Of a stretch of DNA of 64,000 bases, positions 47,102 to 60,184 are shown piece by piece (the stretch's first letter is position 1; the number at the start of each line of letters is the position of its first letter). The position numbers and the translations under genes are program-made. The stretch spans positions 1 to 64,000 of the forward strand of contig MCFG01000063.1 in assembly GCA_002104895.1 (NCBI GenBank). The letters run 5' to 3'. The notes beneath the pieces are model-generated. The model saw only the letters and a program-made list of their open reading frames with translations, was not told the DNA's origin and searched no databases. Origin of the DNA: Anaeromyces robustus. Taxonomy: Eukaryota; Neocallimastigomycota; Neocallimastigomycetes; Neocallimastigales; Neocallimastigaceae.

Positions 47102-48200
47102 TTTTTTTTTTTTTTTTTCTAAATCTTTGTTTTAATTTATTATATTTAATTTAAAAAATAAAAGTTTGAACATGTATAATAATTAATATATATATAAAAT
47201 TATTTATCATTGTTTTACTTTTTTTTTTTTAAAAAAAATTTATTCCTTATTTTTTTATTATTTTTTTAGTATTTACCTCTTTTTTTTTTTTTATTATTAT
47301 TAATTTTTATTTTTTTTTTCCCTTCTTTTATATATAATAATTATAATAATAATAATAATAATAATAAAAAATAGATATAGAAATGTTAAAGAATGTATTT
47401 TTTCATTTTAATAATATAAAATTTTTTTACTTATCTTTTTTTTTATTCTTTTTATTATTTTATTAATTAATAATGTTGATGTTAATAATATTAATATTAA
47501 TCATAATATTATTAAAATGAATGTCAATTAGTTATTTTTTTTTTTATTATTTAAAATTTAAATTTATTTATTAATTTATTTTTTTATTTATTTATTTTTT
47601 AATTTAATTATTTATTTATTTATTTATATATTAATTTGTTAATTAATAAATAATTATTTTTTTTATTTATTTTACTTACATTTAATAACGATTTATTCAA
47701 TTCAATCAAATAAATCAATTATTTGTTTTCTTATGTTTTCTTATAATAATGAATTACTTAAAGAAAGAAAAACACAACATAAATTATACATAGATTCTAC
47801 ATAAAATATATATCAAATAAGTTTATAATTAATACTATTAACTTTACCAGAATTAATTGATAAACATTTTAATTTAACTTTTTTTTGTCTGACTAATTTG
47901 ATGTTCAAGATGAGTAACAAATTAATTTTTTAAAAAAAAAAAAAAAAATAATGTTGGTGGATCAATAAAATAATAACTTTAATCATATTGCCACTACATT
48001 ATTATCAATATTTAGCAATTATGAATATTATTGAATATTAAAATTAATTTTTTAATTTTAACGCCATATATTAATACATTCTAATACGTAAATATGATTA
48101 ATGTTACAATTAATATATAATAATTACTCCCTTCTAGTTAATCATGCATATAATTTTTAAAAAAAAATTTTTCCCACTTTTATTTAATTAAAATATATAA
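47102..48200. other. Non-coding region upstream of the esterase
   Basis: Poly-T directly before the esterase ATG, then A/T repeats. A less A/T-rich patch at 47690-47930 shows no supportable gene. Confidence 0.55.
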
Positions 48201-48205
48201 AAAAT

Positions 48206-48496
48206 TGTTAGAAATAAAGTTTAATATATATTAATATATAATAAATATTATAATAAATATTATGTTTATTCTTATATAGTTATAAATATTTAAGTATCAT
48301 AAAAATATTGTTAATGTATAAATTTATTTTATTAAAATGTACAAAGTGGCGTATTATTACATCACCTGATATATATGATTAATATATGTAAAATTATTAT
48401 AGATAGTTAATATAAAATGTTTACTAATAATGTAATTATTAATATGTGGGTTCTTAATAAATAAAATATAAAATATTAATTAATCAAATTCTAAGA
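48206..48496 (+). repeat. 5' LTR of the Copia element
   Basis: 291 bp, from TGTTAGAAAT to TCTAAGA. Confidence 0.9.
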
Positions 48497-48513
48497 GATT
48501 AAGAGTCTCATGG
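48497..48513 (+). promoter_or_regulatory. Primer-binding site matching the tRNA-Lys(CUU) anticodon arm
   Basis: The bases right after the 5' LTR (GATTAAGAGTCTCATGG) are the reverse complement of CCATGAGACTCTTAATC. From memory this is the anticodon-arm sequence of eukaryotic tRNA-Lys(CUU), not a tRNA 3' end. Drosophila copia and Ty5 use a half-tRNA primer in this way, though from initiator tRNA-Met. Confidence 0.6.
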
Positions 48514-48574
48514 ACTCAAATTATTTTTAAATAATAAAAGGAATATTATATAATAATAAATTAAAAATTAAAAA

Positions 48575-49555
48575 ATGAGTAATAAAGAAGGAAACGGTAC
48601 AAAGGACCTATTAGATGGTTCTAATTTCAAAACCTGGAAACAACAATTATATCTGTTATTAAAGGAAGAAGATTTAACTCAATTTATTTATGATAAAAAA
48701 TTAAAGAAAATTTCAAAAGACAATATAGCTGAAGATGACTTAAAAAAACATATTCCAGTGGATGGAATTAATAATTTATTTTATGAAAAATCTGTCACTA
48801 AAGATATGGTTAAAAAAGATGCTAAAACTAAAAAAATTTTAATGAATAGCATCAAAAATGATTTAGCAGTAAATATTGATTTCATATCATCAACAGCATA
48901 TGAAATCTATAATTTAATAAAAGGAATTAATTTAAGTGATGACAATGATAGAATAGAGGAAATAAAAAATTATTTAAATTCAATGAGATTCAATGAGAAT
49001 CAAGATATTCCTCTATCAATATTTATTTCAAATATGAATATGAAATTCAATGAATTAGAACAATTAAAATCCCCTTTAAAAGATTCAGAAAAATTTGATT
49101 ATTTATATAATTCTATCCCAGAAGAATTAGCAATCAAAACTAATATAATAGACCATCAAGAAAACTGGGAAGAAACAACAAATTATTTAATAAAAACACA
49201 TCAACAATTAAAAAGATTAAAAGAGAAAAAATTAAAGCAGTTAGATGTAGAATCAAATAGTGTAAATGTGTCATCTAATAAAAAATATAGTAATTATAAT
49301 AGTAATTATAATAATAATTATAATAATTATAATAATAATTATAAAAATACAAAATTTAATAAATTTAATAATAATAATAATAAATATAAAAATAAAAATA
49401 ATTATAATAAAAATAATCATGATAATAATAATAAAATAATTAAATGTAAAAATTGTGGTAAATTAGGACACACAATATATACTTGTAGATTTAAAAACTA
49501 TAAGAAAAATAATAAAAATTTTAAACAAAATAACGGGAGGCAAGAAAATAAATAA
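48575..49555 (+). pseudogene. Copia gag region
   Basis: A 326-residue frame with a Copia-type gag domain (DLLDGSNFKTWKQQLYLLL), an Asn/Lys/Tyr-rich spacer and a CCHC zinc knuckle (CKNCGKLGHTIYTC). It belongs to the fossil element. The pol region lies in another frame, as in relatives that use programmed frameshifting. Confidence 0.85.
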
Positions 49556-50040
49556 CTCCTATTATAGTACTAGTAATAGTCAATATAATAAGAATATTAT
49601 TATTGATAAAAATAATAATATTATTAAAAATAATAATATTGAAAATAATAATAAAATTAATAAAAATAATAATTTAGAAAATAAAAATAATAATCTTAAA
49701 AATAATTGTAAAAATAATAATAATAGTATAGATAAATATGAAGAACAATTTTTTGAAGATTATAATGATGCAATTAATGCTGAATCAAGCAATGTTTCAT
49801 TAAAAAAATCTTCATATAAAAAATTAAAATATTTTTCTTATTATAATAATTTTTCTAATAATAATAATAAATATCATGAAAATAAAAATGATTATAAAAA
49901 TAATTTATATAATAAATATAATTATTATAATAAAAATAAATATAATTATTATAATAAAAATAAAAGTAATTACTATATTAAAAATAATAATACCAATTCT
50001 TATAAAATTAAAAATAATAATACACAAGTTAAAAATAATA

Positions 50041-53000
50041 TAAATAAAAGAAATGACACATTAATTCCTTGGACTTTAGATTCAGGTGCCACTTTTCATA
50101 TGACTGGCAATCCTGATATTTTAATTGATAAAATAAAATATAGCCAAGATATTTACTTTGCAGATGGAAACAATGTTCGTTCCATTTATAAAGGTACATA
50201 CAAGAGATATATTGGAGATAATAAAATATGTTTAAAAAATGTTTTGTATATCCCTGAATTTAAAAGAAATTTAATATCAATTGATTGTCTTTGTCTACAA
50301 AATTTTAAAACTATTTTTCAACAAGAAAATAATAAAAACAAAGTATCAATATATAATAAAAATAAAAATAAAATTTATAGTACTTTTTCAAATGACTCAA
50401 ATACTTATATTATTTGGACGTCAAAAAACAAATTTAATTTTAATAATATTAGTAATAATTTAAAAGATAATAATATAAATAGTTTAACAAATACAACAAA
50501 TAATGACGACGAAAATTTAGAATTATGGCACCGTCGTCTTGGGCATTTTAATATTAATAATCTTAAAAATACATTAAAGAAAATAAAAATTAATAATAAA
50601 TGTAAAATTTGTTCATGCTCGAAATTAAAAAATTTTCCATTTTACAGTACAGAAAATAAATCAAAGGAACCCTTTGAATTAATACACATGGATACAGTTA
50701 CAGTTAATGAAAATTCTTTATATGGAAATAAATATTTTTTAACAATTTTAGATGATTTTACGCGTTATGGTTGGGTATTCTTCTTAAAATCTAAAACTGA
50801 AGTTTTTGATATTTTTCTTAATTGGTATAACAAAATTACAAATATTTTTAACAAAAATATTAAAATATTAAATATATAAAAACCGATAACGGTAAAGAAT
50901 TTTTTAATAATAATTTTAATAACTTCTGTAACTTACATGGGATTATTCACCAACATACAGTCCCATATAACCCATCACAAAATGGACGCGTTGAACGTCT
51001 TCATGGAACTTTGCTTTCTACCGCCAGAGCCATGCTACATGATGCCAAGCTTAGCCATGTTTTTTGGGAAGATGCTGTATCTACAGCAAATTATATTCAT
51101 AATAGAATTCCTCATAAAGGTATTAATTTTAAAATTCCTTATGAATTATTATATAACGAAAAAGTTGATTATAATAAATTTAAAGTGTTTGGTTGCCAAG
51201 TATTTTTCTTTGTTCCCAAACAATTTCGTTCAAAATTATCTAATTCTACTCTTCCAGGTATATTTATTGGTTATGATTCCAATCCTTCTGCTTTTAAAAT
51301 TTATGATACTACCAATAATAAAATTATTATTTCGCGTGCCTTAGAATTTTTTGAAGATACTCCAGGTAATTTTTCATCTCCTTCCTCCATTCCAGAAACT
51401 ATTAATTTTATTCCGTATTATGAAATCGGGGGAGATGATGATGATATCGTTTCTATTTCTTCTATAAATACAAATAATAACAATTTAAATAATATAAATA
51501 ATGACAATTTAAATAATATAAATAATAACAATTTAAATAATATAAATAATAACAATTTAAATAATACAAATAACAACAATTCAAATAATACAAATAATAA
51601 CTCAAAAAACAATTTAAATAATATAGACACAAATAATAATATAAATAGTACAGATAATAAACTAAACTATGTTAACAATAATTTAAATAATATTAATAAT
51701 ATTCCAAATAATAATAATAATTTATATAATAATAATTATTCAAATAATAATAATTTATATAACAATAATTATCTAAATAATAATAATTTATATAACAATG
51801 TCAATTACCCAAATAATAATTTATATAATTATACAAATAATAATTTATATGATTTATATAACAAAAATTATAATAATAATAATAATATTAATTATTTATT
51901 AAACAACAAAAATTTATTATATAATTATCTTTCATATCCTCCTAATAATAATAATTATTTTATTCCAAATTATGCTTATTATCCATATTATCCAAATTAT
52001 TTTAATCCAACAATTTATGAAAATAATTTACAAAATAAAAATAATTCATTTGATGAATATTTTGATTACAATAAATACTATAATGTAAATTCAAAAAATC
52101 AACTTGATAAAAATAAAAGTGATAATATTAATAACTTAGAAAATAATTCCATTAACAATTTAAATAATTTAAATCAAAACATTCAACAACAAAATTTAAA
52201 GAAAAACAATACTGAAAATATATTAAATAAAGAAAATAATATTGAATTAAATAAAAATAAAAACAACAACGAAAATTTAAATAATAATATTGAATTAAAT
52301 AAAAATAAAAACAATAATGAAAATTCAAATAATAATATTAATAGAATAAATATGGAAAACAATAGTAAAGTTTTAAATAATAAAATTTTAAATAACAATG
52401 AAAACAATAATAATTTAAACAAAAATTTAAATAATAATAATTTAAATAATAATTATTTAACAAATAATAACAATAATTTAAATAATAAAAGTATTAATTT
52501 AAATAATAATTATGAATCAAATAAAAATAATACAAATAAAATAAACAACTCAAATAATAATTATTTAAATAACAACAACAATAAACTAAATGATAATATC
52601 ACTAGAAATGATAACAAAGAAAAAATATATAATGTAAAAAAGAGAAAGAATATAGACGAAATAACAAATGACATTAAAAAATCAAGATATGTAAGTAATT
52701 TAGTGGTAGTTTTTGATAGTGAAATATCACCTCCTAACAATTTTAAAGAAATATTTAAGAGAAAAGATAAAAACAAATGGTTGGAAGCAATAGATGTGGA
52801 ATTAAATAACTTAAAAGAAAAAGAAGTTTACGAAATCATAGACAACATTCCAGAAGGTAAAAATATAATTTCTACTAGGTGGGTTTTCACTTACAAGAAA
52901 AATGACAAGGGGGAGATTATAAAGTACAAAGCAAGACTGGTTGCAAGAGGATTTTCACAAATTTATCTTATAGATTATATTGAAACTTTTTCACCTACTT

Positions 53001-54256
53001 TACAACAAGATTCATTAAGAATTATAATTTGTATTTCATTATATTATAATTTTGATATTTATCAACTAGATATAAAAGCAGCATATTTGAATGCTGAACT
53101 TGAAGATGACATATACTTAGAAATTCCTGAAGGTGTAGAGAATAATAAGAATAAATTTTGGAAATTAAAAAAGGCATTGTATGGTTTAAAACAAGCTGGA
53201 AGAATGTGGAATAATAAATTAGATAGTATATTAACAAAATTGGAATTTATAAGATTAAAAAATGAACCATGTATATATATAAAATTAAATAATGAAAACA
53301 AAATAATTTGCATTATTGCAGTTTATGTGGATGATATTTTAATTTGTGGTAATATAAATAATATTAATAAAATTAAATTACAATTAAAAAATGAATTAGA
53401 TTTAACTGATATTGGTTTAGTAGATTTCATAATTGGAATAAAATTTATAAAATGTGAAAATGGTTATATTTTGCATCAATTATTATATTTAGAAAAAATC
53501 TTAGAAAAATTTAATATTAAAGAAAATAATAAATCATCAAATATGATTTATATAGAAGACGAAAATAAAAGAAATGAAAAATTTGATTCAAAATTATATA
53601 TGCAAGCCGTGGGCAGCTTATTATACTTAGCCATGGGTACCAGGCCAGATATTTTATTTGCTGTTAGTAAAGCTTCCAGAAAGAATAAAAATCCTACCTA
53701 TGAAGACTGGTATAATGTATTAAAAATTTTTAAATATTTAAATGCAAATAAATATTATGGAATAAAATATAATAAAAATATAAATATTAAAGCATTTGTT
53801 GATGCTGATTTTGCAGGTGACAAAGAAACATATAGGTCCACAAGTGGATTTATAATTACAATGGGTGGAACACCAATAACTTGGTATTCAAAACTACAAC
53901 ACTGTGTTTCAATATCAACAGCAGAAAGTGAATATTATAGCCTAAGTGAATGCGCGTTAAAATGTGTTTGGCTAATTAATTTATTAAATGAATTAAAAAT
54001 TAACATTAAAAATATTACAATAAATATAGATAATAAAGCAGCAATTTATATAAGCAAAAATGAAACAATAAATATAAAATCAAGACACATAAATATCAGA
54101 TATCATAAAATTCGCGAACTTATTAAAAACGATATAATAAATTTAAAATATATTAAATCACAATATAATTTGGCGGATACTTTAACCAAATATCAAAACG
54201 GAAATTTATTATTTAATTTTAGAAAACAAATTTTATATGAATTAAAGAAATATTAA
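50041..54256 (+). pseudogene. Copia pol region (fossil)
   Basis: Parts seen in order: an aspartic protease motif (LDSGATFHM), the GAG-pre-integrase HRRLGH motif, an integrase region, a very long Asn-rich low-complexity stretch (about 51460-52620), a reverse transcriptase (TRWVFTYKKNDKGEI, YVDDILICG) and an RNase H region (DADFAGD, STAESEYYSLSE). Integrase before reverse transcriptase is the Copia order. Treated as broken, with about one break. Confidence 0.88.
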
Positions 54257-54269
54257 ACTTTAGGGGGAG

Positions 54270-54560
54270 TGTTAGAAATAAAGTTTAATATATATTAATA
54301 TATAATAAATATTATAATAAATATTATGTTTATTCTTATATAGTTATAAATATTTAAGTATCATAAAAATATTGTTAATGTATAAATTTATTTTATTAAA
54401 ATGTACAGAGTGGCGTATTATTACATCACCTGATATATATGATTAATATATGTAAAATTATTATAGATAGTTAATATAAAATGTTTACTAATAATGTAAT
54501 TATTAATATGTGGGTTCTTAATAAATAAAATATAAAATATTAATTAATCAAATTCTAAGA
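54270..54560 (+). repeat. 3' LTR of the Copia element
   Basis: 291 bp, differing from the 5' LTR at one base by eye. Confidence 0.9.
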
Positions 54561-54645
54561 AAAATTAATTTAAAGAAGAATATTTTTAATAAATAAATTA
54601 TATTAAATAAATAATATAATATAAATAAATTTTATTTTTATAGAA

Positions 54646-55226
54646 ATGCATAAATATATTTTCTTTACATTTTTTCTTTTTCTTTTTATTTTTTATTTTT
54701 TTTTATTTGTTAAAATCTATTTTATAATTAATAACAATATAAATTATTTATAAAATAATAATTAATAAACTAACAACAAATATTAAATTATATATAATTT
54801 ATATTATTTATATTATATTATAATTATAATTATAATTATAATTATAATTATAATTATAATTATATTAAATTATATATATATATATTTTATATTTTAGAAA
54901 TAAAAGAGTTTTAAAGTATTATTTCTAAAATTTATTTATGTAATTTTTTTTTATTTATTTTTTTCAGACGTCTTAGCTATGGATTTATTGTGTGATATTC
55001 TTAATTCTTTGAATATTGTTCAAAATTATAATCTTATTAATCATAATATTAATAAAAGTAATAAAGTATTTTGATTATACTTGAATTGTGGAACACTTCT
55101 TTCAACATTAAATAATAGAGCATTGTTGTTTATATATTCGGAACCACCTTTAGTAAATAACAGTAGTAAATTCGTTGATAATTGTACTAAAAGTAATTTT
55201 GGTTTTCACATTTGACCATTTTAGTA
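54646..55226 (+). pseudogene. Remnant of a secreted protein gene, unknown
   Basis: An ATG at 54646 opens a very hydrophobic signal-like stretch (MHKYIFFTFFLFLFIFYFF). After a TTTTTTTCAG acceptor at 54966 an exon-like region reads DVLAMDLLCDILNSLNIVQN, then ELNCGT-like text (LYLNCGTLLSTLNNRALLF) with TGA stops inside it. Composition is coding-like, but the frame is not intact and no donor joins the two parts. I do not recognise the family. Confidence 0.3.
54812..54866. repeat. (AATTAT)n hexanucleotide microsatellite
   Basis: Tandem ATAATT units lie between the two parts of the preceding remnant. Confidence 0.75.
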
Positions 55227-55656
55227 AGTTTATATGAAGTGATTTGAATATCAGAAGTAAATTTATTACTAGTTATAATTAAATTTATTTTTAAATAAAT
55301 TCTGTAAAATTATTTAATATTATAATAAATAAATAATTAAATAGTATTTTAAATTATATATATTTATTGTAATATTTTTATAACAATATTTGTAATAATA
55401 TTTATAATAACGTACAACTAGTATTAATATTTTATTTAATTTTTTTCGTATATTGTTATTTAGAATATTTTTTGATTTCATTTTGTCTTGTTTATGTTAT
55501 TTAATTATAAATAATTTTTTATATTTAAAAATTAATTTGGAATAAAAAAATACTTATAATTTTACAAATAATTAATTCCATAGCATGAATATAAAGAATT
55601 ATTATTTTTACTCTTATTTGGAAAATAAGGATATTATTTTTAGTATATTTATTTTT

Positions 55657-56373
55657 TTAAAACTTTGTAAAATTACTTCTTTTGTTACAATAATAACGAA
55701 TAGAATACATAATCAATATGAATATAATAAATAATACAATAATTAATATAATTAAAGTAGTAACTTGTTGATTTATTCTAATATCATGTATATCATATTT
55801 TTGAAGAGTCTCACATATATTTTTTTCACATTTTTTAGAAGAGCATTCATTATTATTATTACATGTATCACCTGGAGCTTTACCACAATGAATATACGAA
55901 TATTCAAAATAAGAAAAATATTTATATATATTATTACAATATTCTATAGATGATTTATCATTAAAAGTACAAAAATTATTGACACATTTATCATATAAAC
56001 AATCCGAATTATTTGTACATTTATAAGAAATATAATGAGTTTCATTATAGTCAACTTTAGAAATACAAGATTGTTCACAATTATAGATAATATATGTTTT
56101 TATATTTCCATTATCATCTGGAAGCATAACATAGTGATCTCTATATCCTTCATTATATACACTAGTACAATTATCATTTTTACAAAAATATGCCTTATTA
56201 ATATCTGGTTGATTGACATGACCATTTGAACTTTGTAATTCACTTTTATGTATAATAGGATTATTATAGAGATGATCAATTGGTATATTTAAAGAATTGT
56301 TATTTATTTCATACTTACTTTCTCTAGAATTGTATATAAAGTAAAAATATAATATAATATATAAATAAAACAT
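55657..56373 (-). CDS. Cys-rich single-pass membrane protein, unknown function
   Basis: A single exon of 238 residues. The N-terminus (MFYLYIILYFYFIYN) looks like a signal peptide. The ectodomain holds two Cys-rich motifs of the same pattern, CTNNSDCLYDKCVNNFC and CNNNNECSSKKCEKNIC (C-x5-C-x4-C-x4-C), resembling EGF/Dickkopf-like small disulphide modules. Several N-glycosylation sequons are present. A strong transmembrane segment (LIILIIVLFIIFILIMY, about residues 207-228) is followed by a short basic tail (YYCNKRSNF). It is probably a type I surface protein. The frame is clean although it lies among pseudogenes. I cannot assign a function. It sits alone on its strand between gene remnants. 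Confidence 0.65.
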   Translation of the reverse strand: MFYLYIILYFYFIYNSRESKYEINNNSLNIPIDHLYNNPIIHKSELQSSNGHVNQPDINKAYFCKNDNCTSVYNEGYRDHYVMLPDDNGNIKTYIIYNCEQSCISKVDYNETHYISYKCTNNSDCLYDKCVNNFCTFNDKSSIEYCNNIYKYFSYFEYSYIHCGKAPGDTCNNNNECSSKKCEKNICETLQKYDIHDIRINQQVTTLIILIIVLFIIFILIMYSIRYYCNKRSNFTKF

Positions 56374-56782
56374 ATTAATAATATAAAATATGGATTTTAA
56401 ATTTTAAAATGTATTTAAAAAATAATTTTATATATTTAAAATGCAATTAATAAATATAAAAAAATAAATAAATAAATAATAAATAAATAAATAAATAAAT
56501 AAATAAATATATATATATATATAATATTAATAAAACTTCTTCCTTATTTATTAATTTAAGAAGATTCCATATGTAAATAAAATAATATTAAATAAAATAT
56601 AGAAAATCATTATTGTATGTTGTACAATACTAGTATTAGACTATCCAATTATATAAAATATTAATTGTTTCATCATTACCGATTTTCTTGAGTTTGTTGT
56701 TGAGAAATATTAATTTCTTTAAAATGATTTTTACGTAATTTATTTTATAAACAAAAAAATAAATAAATAAATAAAATTAGAA
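56374..56782. other. Non-coding spacer
   Basis: A/T repeats between the Cys-rich gene and the PI-PLC remnant. The two diverge from here, so it may once have held both promoters. Confidence 0.5.
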
Positions 56783-57341
56783 ATGAAATTAATATTTATA
56801 ATTACTGTAATTCCATTAATAAATAGTATTGCTTGCTCAAAAGATCGAGGTAAATATCTCGAAATAAATAATGTTAAAACAAACTGCTTATATAACTGCT
56901 TCTGAATGTAAAGATATGTATGTTTGTTTAGGTATTAGCGAAGCAGGGTTTTTTTCTATATAAAATATTTTATCACGATGTTATTTAAGAGGATAATCTG
57001 TAGCTGATCTATATTTAGATAGTGACAGTTATGATAATCTTGATAATTGTCAAGATAAAAGATGAGTTAACATAAATTCCAGTCATTGCTATCTTTCAAG
57101 TAATGATTTAACTGAGTTAGCTGATGATATTGTCTGAAATAACGCTTGTTATTATGATATTGATACCACTAACAGGCGTATTTTAATTGAGTGGGGTTGG
57201 TGTAGTTATACAAATTATTTTAATGATGATGCTAATTGGATGAGTTAAATTGATCCTAAATTACGTATTAATGAAATTAATATCCCCGGTACTCACGATT
57301 CTGGAACATTTAATTATTTCAATTTATGGAATAATTAACCT
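56783..57341 (+). pseudogene. Decayed PI-PLC X-domain protein gene
   Basis: The ATG at 56783 begins a signal peptide (MKLIFIITVIPLINSIACS). After a frameshift near 56880 the frame reads ASECKDMYVCLGISEAGFF, YLDSDSYDNLDNCQDKR and ILIEWGWCSYTNYFNDDANW. It then reaches LRINEINIPGTHDSGTFNY, the active-site start of the phosphatidylinositol-specific phospholipase C X domain, in which the His of GTHDSGT is catalytic. Several in-frame stops (TAA and TGA) interrupt it, and homology ends near 57341, so the catalytic domain is mostly lost. Family members cleave phosphoinositides or related lipids. This copy cannot make the enzyme. Confidence 0.7.
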
Positions 57342-58019
57342 TTTAAATCAAACACTAAAATATTACTTATTGATAATAATTACACAATAAAATAAAATAT
57401 TAATATAAAAATAATAATAATAAATAATAGAATATAATAATAATATTAAATTTTCTACTTTTATTATAAAAATCTATAAAACTAAATTTTCTTTTTCTAT
57501 AATTAAAATATTCTTCATTATTATTAATATTATAATAATAGTTATTTTATATTTTTATTATAATATATATATATATATACAAATTATTTTATTATATTTT
57601 ATTTTTTAATTATTTTTAATATTTTAAATATAAACATAAAATAAATTTTAAATAAAAGAAATAGTAAATTTATAATAAAAAAAAATTTTTTTTTTTCATT
57701 TTTGAATTTTATAATATTTTTCTTAATTTTTTATTGTGTTACTTATAATTCAAAGAATATTCTTTTTTTTTTATTTTTATTTTTATTTTTATTTATATAT
57801 ATAAATATTTAATTTAAGGAAATGTTTAATATAATTTTTTACCGAAAAAAAAATAAAAAAAAAAAAAAAAAAGAATAAACATTTTTAATTAATTAATTAG
57901 ATAAAAGTTATTATAATGAATTTTTAATATTAACATAAATACTTTATTTTTGTTTCTGAATTCATTTAAAGTGAAACTTTTTCCCAAACAATTATTTAAT
58001 ATATATTCAAAATTTGCTT
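57342..58019. other. Non-coding A/T-rich stretch
   Basis: No coding signal; homopolymers and AT repeats. Confidence 0.6.
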
Positions 58020-58660
58020 TTTTATTATTATAGTCAGCCATTACTGTTAAAATTATTTCGGTCCAAATAATTTATTTAAAATATCTAATTGATAATTTGT
58101 ATTTTTTTGGTCGTCTGATATTACATTAGTTAAGTAATCTAATATATATAAAGACAATCATTTAACTTATCGTCTTGACCTAATACATATTTACTAACAT
58201 CTTTTTTTATTAACTTTATCAATTTTAGCTTAATTATTACTAGAATCTTTATATTGATATCTTTTTAATTTATAATTAGTAATATATAAATACATAATCC
58301 CAAATTACCATTTTCAGATTAAGGAATGTATATTTTACCACTAAAATAAGAATCTCTGAATACAACACCAGTTTATATTTAATGTTAAAGATAAATCTTT
58401 AAATTAACCTTCATTAAAAAGATGATAATTTTCTCTGCCAAAAAATTATCAATAACTTCCTTGTTTCTTCTTGTTTCATCATTTGAACAAAAAAATAAGT
58501 CATTTATATTATTAAAAATATTATTTAAATTCTTTTGATTTAATATATCTTCTAAAATATTCTTAATGTTAACATCAGATTCATTAAATATAAATTTGGT
58601 ATTTGAATTAAAGCTTAAATGTAGACTTAAAATCATTTTCAGTATTATCTATATCAATTG
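58020..58660 (-). pseudogene. Gene remnant, unknown
   Basis: Minus-strand pieces have real protein composition: SNTKFIFNESDVNIKNILED and ILNQKNLNNIFNNINDLFF (58636-58385), then VVFRDSYFSGKIYIP, DVSKYVLGQDDKLND and VISDDQKNTNYQLDILNKLF. Stops and frame changes separate them. I do not recognise the family. It lies head-to-head with the remnant that starts at 58824. Confidence 0.4.
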
Positions 58661-58823
58661 TACTTAATATATATAATTAATATTATTAAATGAATATATA
58701 TTATTAATAGAATTATTAATGATAATAAGTACTATAATGTTACTTATGTTATAATAATTGAAGAATATACAAAAGTATTAGTAACTTGCTTGGTATGGAG
58801 TTTCTTTATGTGATGATAGTATT

Positions 58824-59237
58824 ATGGTTAATAGTATTGAAGTAGCTTCAACATTAACACATAATAGTATTACCAAATCAGAAACTGATTCTGATAATAA
58901 TTCTTTAGAAGTAGCAGTTTCATTGATTCATTCAGAATATTCTACTTCTACAGATGATAAAAGGTGTGTTAATGTTGAAGCTAATATTCATGGAATTACG
59001 GAAGACGATACACATACTATTACTAACACCACAATTAAAAATGAAGAATTTAATCGGAATGAATATAAGGAAAGTTCTGTAACAAATGAATATAGTTTTT
59101 TAACTAAAAATGATTATAATCGTTATAATGATTTTATAAGTCAAAAGGATTATTATGAAAACTATAATAAAAAAAGTAATAGTAAAAATGGCAAAGATAA
59201 AATTAAAAGTAATAATAATGATAATATAAATTTTTGG

Positions 59238-59276
<39 letters not shown>

Positions 59277-60145
59277 GAAAACATATAGAACCCCTAGTGT
59301 ATGCCATTTTATTATGTAATGAAGAATTAAGATTTCCATATATATATATAATTTACTTAAATATGAACAACCAAAACATGATAATTTTATGGTTGATCCA
59401 TATTATGATAATTTACTATCATGTGAAACATTAGTTTTTGAATATAATGAAAGCGTCAATTTACAATAAAATGAAACTACATTATTATGGAGTGTTTTTT
59501 TGATGAAAAAATTGTAATTTATAAATGTAAGAAAACAAAAGAATTAAAACTTTTAAGTAATGGTTTATATTTATTTTGTGAAGATGGAACGAGAAAAGAA
59601 ATAGCTTCGTTACCAGATAAAAGAAAATAAACTTTAAAAATTAAAACCAATTTAAGAAATTTTGATTATAGGTTAGTTATTATGGATATAGATATTCATT
59701 TATTATTACGGATATGGATACTCATACATTTGAATGGGGTTATGAACCTATTAATTTAATAATAATTTTACTATGTATGATAATTTATATTCTAAAAGAA
59801 GCAATAATGAATTTATATTTTTAACAATCTTGATTTACAATTTATGAGTAAAGGTTTCTCTGGTAATATATATAAGGTGTTGATAAATGAAGTTAATTTT
59901 ACTATTAATGAAACTATCATTACATATAATGACAGTTTCATTAATAGTAAAATTAACTTTGTATTAGAATATGGTAGTGGACCTAATTCTTTAATTTTTT
60001 TTAATGCACTAAATAAATAATTGTATATAGAAATATCCTAGATCCATGAAATGTAATAATTTACTATCTACTAATTCATTCGTAAACAATAATCTACTAA
60101 TGAAGAAATGTCATGCTTTTTATTCTCTTTCAACAATATATAAAG

Positions 60146-60184
<39 letters not shown>

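Larger units (their letters stand above)
48201..54565 (+). mobile_element. Ty1/Copia LTR retrotransposon (fossil copy)
   Basis: LTRs of 291 bp at 48206-48496 and 54270-54560 are flanked by the 5-bp target duplication AAAAT (48201-48205 and 54561-54565). A polypurine tract (TTAGGGGGAG) abuts the 3' LTR. I found one base difference between the LTRs, so the insertion is recent. The gag and pol regions are recognisable in Copia order (integrase before reverse transcriptase). The copy looks broken, with about one break in pol. Confidence 0.93.
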
